A DNA stretch of 64,000 bases, from positions 142,193,845 to 142,257,844 of the forward strand of contig CM036617.1 of the NCBI GenBank assembly GCA_020746105.1. The letters are read 5' to 3'. Both the position numbers and the translations under genes were made by a program. Positions 50,101 to 60,846 of the stretch are shown one piece after another (within the stretch, counting starts at the first letter, position 1; each line of letters starts with the position of its first letter). The stretch comes from Trogon surrucura. Its lineage: Eukaryota; Chordata; Aves; Trogoniformes; Trogonidae. Under the pieces are notes generated by a model. That model was not told the origin of the DNA. It did not search any database and worked only from the letters and a program-made list of their open reading frames with translations.

Positions 50101-51424
50101 CAGGTTGAGATGCTAATTTGAAGCCCTGTGCTGTGCCGGTGCTCATTTCCATAGGGCTTACAAGAACTTCCATTATTTTTTTCATTTAATTACTCCTTTT
50201 GTCAAACTTTACTGAAGCTGACCAACAAGCTTAAACATCTTTTGTGAGTGAAAGCAGAGAGACAGAGCACGGCAACTCCTGTGAGCTTGGCTTCCCTAAA
50301 ACTTCAGGCTAAGAAGACGCTAAGAAGCATTTTATACAACATCCCCACAGATCCAGCTGGCCCTGCAGCTCTGCGTGCTTCACACGGGATGCACAGAAAG
50401 ATCCCGTCTCATGCTCCTGATGGAGAAATAAGAGACAGTGAATGTGTCTGGATTTCACAGGTCATGGAGTCTGCTGGAAAAGCCCAAGGATAATGCACAC
50501 TGGTAAGAGAGCAAACTCTGGCATTTCTCCTAAGTATCATTCAAATCAGATGCTTCTCCTTTTTTTCCCTCCTCTCTGGATTCTGACTGTTCAAGAAAAG
50601 GCCAAAGGGAGAAATTAGCTTTCTTCAATGAATTCTTGAAAACAGACTAGAAGCAACTTCCTTCCTTTTCCCACAAGACCTAATTGTCTGCCAGTTCATC
50701 AGTTGTTAACTCGGCGTCAAACGCAATTATTTTAAAGCAGGGAGTGGAAAAGGCCTAAGACCCAAGTGATGAGTCAAAAAACAAAGACTACATGCATGTA
50801 CTAGGAAAGGATTGCAAGAAGGAGGCTTTGAAGCTTGGGGATTTGGCAGAATATTCCACCATCTTCATTAAATCCAGAATTTGCTTCTCGTTAAGGGCAC
50901 TGATTATTCATAAATTGTATATGTCCATGTACTCGTAAATATTATTTTGGTATCCCTTTTTAAAGGAAAAGGAGAATACAAAAGCAGCAAACTTTGCAAC
51001 CACCCCTAAAACATAATATTTAAACCCCATAATTTTAAGTAACCTTCACCAAAGCTGTGGAGTATATTCATGTTTTCAGCTTTTTTTTTTGTTTCTTCTC
51101 CTAATAGCAATGTAGAATTTGTTACTGTAAATACTGGTTAGTGCTAGGCACATAATGCAACATTACTGAAAACTATGCTATAAATACATAAATAAATAAA
51201 ATTTAAAGAGCACCACAGCAAAAAAAAAGGTTTACTTTGCCTCAAATCAGATCAGAGGCTCTTGCTGCTGTGACTTAACACTTCCACAGTTGCATTCCCA
51301 CCGAACGATAAAATGATTATCTAAAAGCTGCAGTATAGATTTCCCCCCCCCTCCCCTTGCCGCAAGGAAGGAAAATCATAAACTTTCTGACTCACGAGTT
51401 TTACGAATCTTACAGCATTAAAAC

Positions 51425-51700
51425 GAGCTGCAGACCTCCACAGGCCATTACGACAACTCACGCATTCCAGCCCCGGCTCCGCGGGGCCGCTTGCCATTTT
51501 CCATTACATAAGCTGGAGGCTGGAGAGCCCATCGGGAGCGCTGCCACCCGCTTCCCGTCCCCCCCTTCTCATCGGCCGCGGGGAGCCCTTCCACTGGATC
51601 TGGGGTTTCACGGTTTTGGGGAAGCCGGGGGCGGGGTGGGAGGTGTTTTAACAACGGTGGCACGGCATTCTGTTACACCAGGTGTTTTACAAGCACGGTA
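51425..51700. promoter_or_regulatory. Small GC/CpG-rich patch, possible regulatory element
   Basis: Within AT-rich intron, about 275 bp are strongly GC-rich and hold roughly 20 CpG dinucleotides by eye. They include CCGGCTCCGCGGGGCCGC, a CGGCCGCGGGG block and an SP1-like GGGGGCGGGGTGGG box. Bird introns are normally CpG-poor, so an unmethylated element (internal promoter or enhancer) is plausible. No TATA box or exon is evident. A chance GC-rich remnant is also possible. Confidence 0.35.
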
Positions 51701-54700
51701 GCGAGGGAAGTTCCATGCCCTGGAGGGTTTCTGCCTTTGGTAAGATGAGGTTAATGGGCAGGTTAAGCAAACAAAGTTTGAGGGAGTTGGGGGAGAATGG
51801 AGCCAGTGCCCTTCCCCCCCCCCCCAAGTGGCATATAGAATAAGTCAGAGTAAAGAGAGCACACTGGACACTCACATTTGCCCTTTCTGCCTTTGTAGGG
51901 AAAAAAACCCCAACAAAACACACCACCAAAACCAAAAGAAGCCTACCTCCATCGTAATTTCAGTCAATTAACATTCACGGGCATCCAGAGGTATCCAAAA
52001 CAAAAGCAAACTTAACAAGTTATTCTTGGGTTTGAGAAACGTTATGAGAGCTCCACATTAGTCAAACTTTGCACTCTCTCGAAAGACAGCAAGTGGATAC
52101 ACATATGAAAGTAATAAACCCTACTCCCATTCTTCAAGTGCTTAAAAAGAAATCATGGCACGAAACAAACACTCAAAACCACATTTCAAGTACAAAGGGC
52201 GGGAGGATATTCGCAGAGGACCGGCTGTGGCCAAGGGTACTAGTTTTTCGACGCTCTCATTGAAAATTGATGGAGAGGGAGACTTTTGAAGAGGGTGATT
52301 TAGAACTAAGCTCCTCTCTTGCTCTCGTCTTCTTCCCACCCGTGCTGGCTGTACTCCACAGGTGACAGGGCCACCCGGGAAACACTGCACGCCCTCAGCA
52401 AGGTTTTTACGTCTTTCAACAGAGGCTTGCTTCTAACAGCATCAACCAGGCAGGGTGTCAGTAAAGCTGGCATCATTTTGCAACTTTTCTAAACGCTGGC
52501 ACAATATTTAACAGCTCGGGCTCGCTATAATTATTTCAACTTACCGATAACTCGATTATTTTAATCGATTTGAAGGAGCGCTGCTCTTCTTGAGGTGCTC
52601 TGCAAAGACTTACGTATAGGGAACACTCAGAACTTCAGTCGGTCACAACCAGAAGGTATTAAGCTCCACATCCACATGTTAAAAGGTATCAGGATGTTAG
52701 ACAGGAATTTATCAGCACAAACCACAGCTACCTCGTGCCACCTTTCACTACACACTGGGTACCCTCCTACTTGGCATATGGGACTGCAGAAGCGGGGAAG
52801 AAAGCTCTGTCTCACAGCCCTGCTCACTTCAGGAGGCAATAACGACCAGATCTATCTATAAAAGAATATTCTTAAGATTTCCCACCCCTCTGCCACAAGG
52901 CACAGTATTCCTGGTGATAAAACCAGAAGAGAGCACTGTTTTTTGTTGTGAGGTTTTTTTGGGGGGTTGTTTTTTTTTTTCCTGTCCAGCTTTTGCATTA
53001 GGGAAGTAAAGGCAACAAAATGGTAAATGCACCCTAGAGATACTGGCATTTCTACACTATGGCTCCTTTAAAACGGGCTTCCCATTTCAAATATTTTTAA
53101 GAAAAATGCCAGCATAAGCAAGACTGTAGAAGAGTACCTGACTTGTTTCCTTCTCCTTGCATCCTCCATGCAAGTCTTCCATTTGCACATACAGTTTGTT
53201 AGGTGCGGGACAGGTCAGGGGCAAACGATGATTTGGGAAGTTTCAGCAAAAACATACCTTTTGCAACAGTCCCTGGCTAATCACTCACTTTTGTTTTCAC
53301 GACCTTTGCCCAATCGCGCTGAACTCGTTCTGTTTGCTGTTTCTTTACATGCTCTCTCAGCTTATGGCTTCATTTGCTGGCTATTGCATATACAACCCCT
53401 GCTTGTCACTGAACAGAAAATTAATAATTTATGTCTTTCTGCTTATTATGGTAGCTTTGTGTTCTGCAGAAGCTCATCAGAGAGCTCTCGTGAAAAAAAA
53501 ATCCATTAAATCATATTGCTGATGACATTTTTCATGGGCAGAAGGGTAGGCAGAGATTAGGAAGCAATTCACCACTTGGGCCTTGATTACCTGTCAACAC
53601 CACTGTACTCACAGTTCAGCCCTGGTTTTGGGAGGGGGGCATACAGCTCCCCAGATCAGTGCTCAGCAGTTCTACAAAACTCAGACGCAGCCTTCATGCC
53701 AGGCACCTCGAAAATGTGTAAATCTCTACTAGTTATTCTCTGAATTATATAGACAATCTGTGGAGTAAGTAGAAGGCAGAAGTTTATGGACCTCTTTTCA
53801 AGACAGCTGTCATCTGGCTGAAGGATGGCAGCTTCAGCTCCAACCATGAAGTAAACTTTTTAAGGACAAGATTGAAGGATACACAACCCTTATTACATCT
53901 GCAGATCAGGTGGATGCTATTTAATGAAAGGCATGGCTCCAGTGCTTTTGGTTTCATTTCAGAACCAGTGCCATGTTGCTGTGTTAGGCTATTACAATCT
54001 TTAATGGCAGGCTGGAAATACAGAAAGGTAGGCACTTCTATTTTTTCAGAAATCTTGCTGTTTAGAATGAGTCTTCTGTACACAGAAAAAAAAATAAAAT
54101 AAAAAACTACACCCACAGAATAAAAAGCTGTGCTTCATCTTTTTCACGGGCAACACTTGCAAGGTAACTGTCACAAAGATATCAGTGCTTGCACAAGTAG
54201 GAGTAAACCGGATTAAGAGAATAGGGTAGAGTAAGCGTTCTAGGAGAGCAAAGCACGAATAACTTCCATTGGTATAGCAGAACAGAATTTTAGTGAGACT
54301 TGGCATTTACCACCTTAATAATGCCCTAACTAGGAAAAGGAATTGAAAGTAAATCCAGTTCTCAAAATATGGGAAGAGGAGACATCAAGTCACATCCCCG
54401 TGTTTAAATCTTTCTTAACTCAGCGGAGTAGATACAACGATGAGAGTGGGGTTAACCTTCAGCACCCACATATCAGTATTTCATGTGCTTAAAAACTGAG
54501 AACCAAACCAAATATTTAAACTCCTGAAAACATTCCTCACCAGATTATAAATATTTTTATGAGGCTAGATCAAGAGCTTAAACTAATTGGTAAGGGTTCC
54601 TTTGAGGTCTTTACATTAGTTACTTCAAGGAAAAACAACCTCCAGGGTAGAGCATACTTTTATGCACAGCCTAAATAAAAAAGCTGCTCACTAATGGGGG

Positions 54701-55054
54701 AAGGCAGAAGAACAGATGCAGGAATTTCAGATATTTGTTAACTGTTCCTTATTCTATCCCAACAAAAAAATATTTTCCTACCCCAGAATCTTTATTTGAG
54801 GTCACTATTCTAAATAAACCAGATTGAGTGGCATAGGAAAAACTCAAGTCCAAAGGTTTTTCTTTTTACACAGTGCACTGACCCCTGCTCTCATTATGGG
54901 CCATAAACCTTTATGAGAGTTCGTCATCAGCTTGCTGAGACAACACATTTTATCTAGTTTCCTAGAGCCACGCAGCAATAATCTCTAAGGAACTTCCCAT
55001 AAAATTGGATCTAGCACCTTCTCCTTCAGCCCGCATCCCAGAAGGTTTCATATC

Positions 55055-55077
55055 TGTGTGCATGTGTGTGTGTGTGT
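55055..55077. repeat. Interrupted (TG)n microsatellite
   Basis: TG units interrupted once by CA, in DUSP16 intron 2. Confidence 0.85.
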
Positions 55078-57241
55078 TAGGTGGCCAGCTTTTTAACAGA
55101 TGTAAGAAAACAGTAGGGCTGTGAAAGGAATTTTCTTTTGTAAGGATTAAAAGCAGAGCAAAATCATTTTAAGAGAAGGAAATGCTAGAGAGCTGACGGA
55201 ATAAAGTTGACGTTAATTACTTCACTATCGATTCCTCTTAGCTGGGTGTATTTCCTGAAATAAGCACCTGTAATAGATCTGTAGTAAACACTTTCCTCAC
55301 ATTTCCCTTTTGTTATTATACTCCTCTGCCACTGCTTTTAAAGCCATCAGGTGCTTCTGCATTCATAAATATCCCCCATCACTATCTATTTAACTGAAAA
55401 TAAGATGAAATTCTCAAATCTAATCTTTGCTTAGAGAAGTGCATTTGACACGTTGAAATTAAAAAATCCTCCTTCCTATAAGGGTTTGAACTCATTAGGT
55501 TATTCTTCTCTCCCTCTAGTCATCCTTACCAGCTGCACATGGCCAGGTTCACACCTCTGCTAACTAACATGCTCTAGTAACTTGCGTGTGGTTCACATTT
55601 TCAGCTCAAACAGGCAACTACCATGTGCTAGAAATAAAACCAAAACGAATTCTTACAGTATCATTAGGATACGTGCAACTGACATTTGCCCAGACTGTGC
55701 ACGGGGCTGCCGGGGAACACCCCCTTCCTGGTACTACTGCCCATTCCTACAGCAGTCATGGGCCAAACTGAGGATGGAGACACTGACCTCCTCCTTCACA
55801 GAGTCCAACAGAGGAAAAAGAAGATCAAAGACAAGCAACTAATCTATAGAAGGACAGTCTAAGAAAGGGGAAGTTAATTCTCAGTTATTAGAGAGCCGTG
55901 TCTCCTTCTGTCACAGAAATTAAGTTGTGAATAGTCTTTACAGCTGCATGCAGCTGTAATACGCTTCTGCTCAGGACAGAGGAGCAGAGTTGGGTATTCA
56001 AACAGTAAAAGGATTTCTTAAGAGATGAGCTGCTTCTAGACTGGCCTATTTTTTAAATAAGTTTTAAATTTAAGGGAGTATTAACCACATATCTCAGCAC
56101 TCTTACTGTAAGCATTAAATGTGCCTACACACCATACATTTGATTCATGGTTCATATGGAAGAAGAGCTACTTAATCTAATATTGTAACCCACAACCCAC
56201 AGGTATGGAAGCACCAAACACAGCCAAAGCAAAACTCTGCTTGGTTTACTCTAAGTGCAGCTCACGTGAGCACCAAACACACTTTTCCAAGTGCAGAAAT
56301 TATTCATTTTCTCAGTGCTCACTTTTGAAATAATTTGGGAAAAGATCTTAGTAACACAATCACCTTCCTGTCACTTTCATCTGAAGCTGCTAAAAGCCTC
56401 AGGGAAACCTCCCCGCTAAAAGGAAGCATCTCTCTGGGGTTCTTTCCCTTTCCTTCGTCATTATTCAGGCTCTGACTGTAGTTTTAACATTTCTCAGAGG
56501 CTGTGCATGCACTTCATTAGATCACTGATAGAGTCACTGCAGTGGATTTCCTACTTGTACTTGTCATTCCCCTCTTCTTTCAGCCCTAGATCTACTTCAT
56601 GCCCCTCCTTGTTCCTTCTTGTGAACACTGGGTCTACTGTTCCATGATAGAAATAATAAAACAAGCGCATGTTAACACCAACAAATCCTGTATTATAAGG
56701 ACTTGAATTTCTAGGAATGCTTTGACCTAGGACTTAAAAAAAAAATAAAAATTTAAGAACAGCGGAGGTGAGGGATAAGACCTAAATAGAGTACTACCAC
56801 TTAAGGAGCTGAAGTTTAAAAAGTCACATCAAATAACATCCAATATTCTGGGAGATCATTTCTCTTGTTCTTACTGTAGTAATCACCAGCTCAGCAAGGA
56901 ATACATTTTCATCCTAGTATATACAACACTTAAAATACCAGGAAAGCACATTTCTTTCACTCTTTTCGACCTGAAAATAGCAGACACGTGTCTAAAAACC
57001 CCTGTACTGATCAATTTCTGTATACACAGCACTAACGGTGTAATATATCCCCTGTAAGATGCAATTTCTAAGCATTATATCCGAGTGTCACTATATGCAT
57101 AAAGAACTACAGAAAAAGCTATGCTATAACTGAAGTTTACTCCAGCACTGCTACAGAACTGCGTACACATCTGCTATAGCAACATCATTTTCTTTCTTCT
57201 GCTCGAGCAAGTGTTTCAGTTTTTCTCTTGGTACATCATAC

Positions 57242-57380
57242 CTGAAAGCAGATACACAGAGCTGAAATTCTTCTCCAGTTTGCCCAGGAGCACAGTAAGA
57301 AAGCAGTCAGACGAGAGAGAGGTCACATCTTTAGAGCTTTGGTCATACACCACCACTTCCTGCTTGCAATCAATTTCAAT
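57242..57380 (-). CDS. DUSP16: DUSP16 coding exon 2 (rhodanese/MAPK-binding domain)
   Basis: This exon encodes residues 78-123, IEIDCKQEVVVYDQSS, then KDVTSLSSDCFLTVLLGKLE, then KNFSSVYLLS, plus the first base of Gly124. It is the middle of the N-terminal rhodanese-like (CH2) domain that docks MAP kinases. The acceptor is CTGTGTTTCAG and the donor is TTTCAG|GTATGATG. The frame is short and open only between splice sites, so it does not stand out as an ORF. It joins KHK of exon 1 in phase 0 and leaves in phase 1. The encoded segment agrees with human DUSP16 from memory apart from conservative changes. Confidence 0.97.
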
Positions 57381-57827
57381 CTGAAACACAGGTAATTCAG
57401 AACAAGGTAGGAAGGAGGAAGATGATTAAAAGCACCACGTTATCACCTGCATCAGGGTTCCCTTCTATTTGCTGAGCAGCAGTTCAGATACACAGATTTC
57501 TTACACAGCTGTACGTAAAACAGTTTTTCTTTGACACTTAAATATGCCTGATCAGATTTAATGCCTTTGAGAGTTTGTAAATTGATTATTTGCTCCAAGT
57601 TGAAGCACACTCTGCAAAATTGTACCATTAGGTAATTTTATGTCACTTGTTTTTACAAGTGCTTTGCCTTCAGCTAGGTTGGTTGGTTTAACAACTAAGC
57701 TTTCTAAAAGAAGGCTCTACCTCAGTTTCTGCTTCTGGGTTTTTCTGTGTATAAACAGTAAAGGGACATTACAGTGCCTAAAGCCACACACATTATGACC
57801 ATCTATACAACTTTATGTATAAAATAT

Positions 57828-57850
57828 ACTACTAGTACTACTACTACTAT
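57828..57850. repeat. (ACT)n microsatellite
   Basis: About seven ACT units with one AGT interruption. Confidence 0.8.
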
Positions 57851-58007
57851 TAAAAATAAATAATTTTCAGTTTTTAACATGACAAAGCAAAAATGTAATA
57901 CATTTTCTTTTATACCCAAAACATTTGAAACAAATACCAATGGATTAAAAAAAATTATTCAACACACACACAGATAAATGCATTGTTTAAACAGTTTAGT
58001 TATTTTA

Positions 58008-58080
58008 AAAAATAAACAAAAAAACCCAACAACAACAAAAACCAAACCCCAAACCAAATCGAACAACTAAAACACATCAA
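58008..58080. repeat. A/C-rich low-complexity stretch
   Basis: AACAACAAC, ACCAAACCCC and similar motifs with almost no G or T. In the DUSP16 transcript this is a T/G-rich tract. Confidence 0.7.
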
Positions 58081-58541
58081 ACCACTCACATGAAACGCAT
58101 TTTTAAGTGCAAGTAGGAGCCAGGATTGACAGAGCTTTAGCTTCTTTGCGAAGTGTATCACCACTTGCTAAGGAAACCCTGCCAGCATGGACCCCAAGAG
58201 ACCCTTCGAAGTTTAGGAGGAGAAAGTTTCCTGCCTTAATCGCATATAATTTTGGGACTGTACTTTGCAAGGACATACAAGAACCCTGAGAGCACTCTTT
58301 CTGAGTAACTTCTAAATCCCTCCTGATCACTCTGTCACCTGGGGGAGAGCAGGCTACAAAGAATGCCAAAGATAAACTTAGCAGCAACCGAGAGGCTCCT
58401 AGATCAAGTAAGAGCTCAGCAAAACTCAGTCCCCTTGTTCTGTTTTTTATGAATGGAGTACCTAAAGAAAAACTCCTACAGGTTGCTTCCCAGGTGCTCC
58501 TTTAAACAAAGACCAGCAATGAGAGGAAAACGACCCCCTAC

Positions 58542-58772
58542 CTTGTGTTTTGCTGAATGCTGAACAAGCTCCGTAATCAAAACTTTGTCCTGCTGCAGCC
58601 TCCGCTTCATAAGCTTGGAGCAGTTGATGTTGATGGCATCCAAGATGTGGGACGTATTGTATTCCACAAAGGGGCGGCTATCAATCAGCAGCAATTTTTC
58701 TGTACCGCTCTCCAGCAAAGCCACCAACTTCTCGGCGACAATGAGTTGAGTCCTGATCATCTCATCGGCCAT
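58542..58772 (-). CDS. DUSP16: DUSP16 coding exon 1 (translation start, rhodanese/MAPK-binding domain)
   Basis: This exon encodes residues 1-77, starting MADEMIRTQLIVAEKLVALL and including LLLIDSRPFVEYNTSHI, the rhodanese-like fold. The cluster MKRRLQQ (Lys56-Arg57-Arg58) is the kinase-interaction motif used for JNK and p38 docking. The start ATG at 58772-58770 sits in a strong context (GTCATGG, with G at -3 and +4), and its N-terminus aligns with human MAHEMIGTQ with one extra residue. The donor is AAACACAAG|GTAGGG in phase 0. Rhodanese-type catalytic cysteine is not expected, because in MKPs this domain only binds kinase. Confidence 0.98.
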
Positions 58773-58895
58773 GACAACAATAAGGCCTCTTTCACCACCT
58801 CCCTCTCTAATTTGCTGCGATGATGTAATGGCTGTGTACTCAAAGGCTTAGCCACACCATTGTACTGGAAGTGTATGAGGTCATGCTGGTAGTGA
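58773..58895 (-). other. DUSP16: DUSP16 5'UTR part of first coding exon
   Basis: The exon appears to begin at 58895 after a strong acceptor, TTTAACTTTTCTTTTGCCAG, on the minus strand. The 123-nt leader holds the end of an upstream ORF (58840-58884) and a purine-rich stretch before the start codon. A weaker acceptor at 58832 (GAGTACACAG) lacks a pyrimidine tract. Confidence 0.7.
58840..58884 (-). promoter_or_regulatory. Upstream ORF in DUSP16 5'UTR (14 codons, extended if spliced)
   Basis: Within this exon alone an ATG opens a frame MTSYTSSTMVWLSL ending TGA at 58840-58842, 67 nt before the main start. Its second ATG has a strong context (ACAATGG). If the 39-nt exon 59104-59142 is spliced on, the same frame extends upstream to an ATG there, giving 23 codons. 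Such uORFs usually lower translation of the main frame. That effect is inferred. Confidence 0.55.
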
Positions 58896-59103
58896 CTGGC
58901 AAAAGAAAAGTTAAACCCATTTTCAGAAAGAGCTCTTCAACTGAATGTCTCCTCCTGCTTCCAGTTGATGTGCCGTGACAAAAGGTTCATTCCACAAAGC
59001 AGCCCCTCACTTCTGATTCATCGGGAGATGACTATGGAGTGGCCATTTCACAATTCAAACAAAAGATGCTTTCTGGTGGCCGCCGCATTACATCATTCTT
59101 TAC
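58896..59103 (-). other. DUSP16 5'UTR intron (inferred), 208 bp
   Basis: This lies between the candidate 39-nt exon (donor AAAG|GTAAAG) and the first coding exon (acceptor CTTTTGCCAG). No other content is seen. Confidence 0.55.
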
Positions 59104-59142
59104 CTTTGCTCCCACCCATCAGCTTTACACCGGACTGAGAGC
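59104..59142 (-). other. DUSP16: Candidate DUSP16 non-coding 5' exon, 39 nt
   Basis: On the minus strand a long pyrimidine tract ending CATCTTCCCCTCCTTACAG precedes 39 nt. These begin GCTCTCAGTCCGG, include an ATG, and end GGGAGCAAAG followed by the strong donor GTAAAG. The spacing (208 bp) to the acceptor of the first coding exon is short but sufficient for an intron. Splicing would join an upstream ATG here (59119-59117, MGGSK...) in frame with the uORF in the next exon. This is inferred from splice signals alone; no transcript data were available. Confidence 0.55.
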
Positions 59143-59839
59143 CTGTAAGGAGGGGAAGATGGGAAAAAATTAAGAAGTGAAAGAAAACGAAACCACATGA
59201 GGCCATGGAAGTTCGCAGAACAAAACCTTCAACTCTGAGGCTAACTGCACAGTGGTCTGTACCAGATAATAAATACACTCCCCAGAAGTTCCCCTCTCTG
59301 CTGTATGTGCCAAACACCTAGAGAGAGTATGTGCAACTACGGTCTCTGAATCTGTTCCAACAATCTTGCCCGGACAATTATCTTGTATTTCAGGCAACGT
59401 ACCCTGTCTTAATTGCAGACTTTTGTTGCCACTAGCTCTGCCTCTTCACAAGACTTTGTTAGAATATAATTAAGAGATACTGCCCTAAATCATGGTATTC
59501 CTTTCAATAGCGAAACTAATTAAATGCATTTCAGCACTTCACCACTTAATAAGAAGTTGTAAAATTAGTTAACATACGTTTTTAAAGTTTAATGCCTTGG
59601 AAAGCATTTCACAGACCAGCACTGCAAGTCGGCGAACAGAAACTGTACAAAAGACAGGACAAAACTCACATCCACCACTCTCCTTTAAGAACATGGTTGG
59701 AAAGAAACCAGAAGAACAAGATGCTACATCAGGACACAAGCATTTTATTCGAATTACTACTCACCAGACATGGAGGCCTTGTGAAGACACTACTGAAAAG
59801 TAAAGCAGTGAGTGCTGTTTCTAGCTCTTTGGGAGCACA

Positions 59840-59879
59840 TGGGACAACTGTCCCACGTAATGCACATGAGGTGCATTAC
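59840..59879. repeat. Two adjacent perfect inverted repeats
   Basis: TGGGACA-AC-TGTCCCA (59840-59855) is a 7-bp-arm palindrome with a 2-bp centre and contains the E-box CAACTG. One base later GTAATGCAC-ATGAG-GTGCATTAC (59857-59879) has 9-bp perfect arms and a 5-bp loop. Confidence 0.8.
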
Positions 59880-59967
59880 ATTTCTCACAAATGCTAAATA
59901 ATATCTGAAGCAAACTCTACTTCTGTAAAATTAGATCCTGATGGTATCCCAACCACATCAGCTGAAA

Positions 59968-59982
59968 CAGCAGCAGCAGCAG
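59968..59982. repeat. (CAG)5 trinucleotide repeat
   Basis: Five perfect CAG units in non-coding sequence upstream of DUSP16. Confidence 0.85.
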
Positions 59983-60846
59983 AGCAGTAAAAAAAACACC
60001 AGGCACATTTCACCACCTCTGTATTACTGCCATACAGTCATCCTCGGGCTTTTCAGAGTCTCCCAAAATATGGTTTGATAGAACAAGTCCTTGTAGGAAC
60101 ACTCCTCAGAAAGGATCCACCACAGGGCTTTGTCCCTAAGGGATTTTGCTGCTCCTTTGTGCACAGAGTGCCACAGCTGTAGATGCAACTGGAAACACAA
60201 GTCAACTCGCTTTGCTCCCACAGTTCAAAACTTTTTCTCTTAGTGCACTTGTGGATATTTACAGACAGCTGTCTTGCCCACGTAAGGCTGCAAACAACCA
60301 CACCAGAGAAAACACAAGGCACACATTCAGCTGCCTCAGTAATGAATTCTAGCAAGAGGGGCCAGCTGAGGGTGGTGACTTCTTCCACCAAGGTGACGAA
60401 GCTCACAGGTTAGAGCCTGTACATGAAAGGACAAGCCTGACAGGGTTCCCCACCTTGTTAGTAGAGCAGACTGTTTGGAAATGAGCAATCTGGGCTCGAA
60501 CCAGTGCAGGGCAAAGCCAGCTCAGCAAGGAATCATATTCCTCCAGTCTGCCTGTCTCCCACCATCACGTTCCCTTCTCCTTTTTGACGAAGTGATTTTA
60601 GGTCAGCAAAACTACGTGACACCACTTGCACGAGGCGAAGTGGACCTTCAGGTGATGCTTATGTCAGTTCTGGCCCATGCCACCCAGCCTGTGAGCCAAG
60701 CAGCCTTTCCACCTCTGCTTTCTGCTGGCTGGACAACACAAAGTAACACAACTGTCACAAAACTGAAGTGGGCAGATGAAAAAACAAAACCACAACTGAT
60801 TGACGCTCTTGAGGCCACAAAACATTTGTAAAGAGAAGTAAGTTAC

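Larger units (their letters stand above)
42894..57241 (-). other. DUSP16 intron 2, 14.3 kb
   Basis: This is the largest intron of the coding region. It has a GTATGATG donor after coding exon 2 and a TCTTCTCACAG acceptor before exon 3. Contents are a (TC)13 run (43114-43139), a CR1 tail (about 43696-44115), a small GC and CpG-rich patch (about 51425-51700) and an interrupted TG run (55055-55077). I see no other coding exons. Confidence 0.82.
57381..58541 (-). other. DUSP16 intron 1 of the coding region, 1.16 kb
   Basis: GTAGGG donor and TTTCAG acceptor. It contains ACT repeats (57828-57850) and an A/C-rich low-complexity stretch (about 58008-58080). A 94-codon minus-strand open frame at 58103-58387 has no recognised similarity. 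Confidence 0.85.
28155..58895 (-). other. DUSP16: DUSP16 gene, complete coding region (gene span)
   Basis: DUSP16 (MKP-7) lies on the minus strand, with all six coding exons in the window: 58772-58542, 57380-57242, 42893-42730, 36954-36795, 36106-35983 and 32433-31254. Phases at the five junctions are 0, 1, 0, 1 and 2, and all close correctly. The total is 1998 nt, or 665 residues plus stop. Family order is rhodanese/MAPK-binding domain (about 10-135), dual-specificity phosphatase domain (about 158-300, catalytic Cys245) and a long Ser/Pro-rich regulatory tail. The enzyme dephosphorylates JNK and p38 and is mainly cytoplasmic with nuclear shuttling. The left limit is the distal candidate poly(A) site. 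The promoter is probably outside the window, beyond the additional upstream exon at 59104-59142. Confidence 0.93.

Noticed and set aside
58831..58832. Alternative acceptor (GAGTACACAG) for the first DUSP16 coding exon
   Set aside because: No pyrimidine tract. The acceptor at 58896 (TTTTCTTTTGCCAG) is much stronger, so this was not used.
60475..60831. 118-codon + strand frame just left of the CR1 copy
   Set aside because: Does not match CR1 or any family I know, and lacks splice or promoter support.
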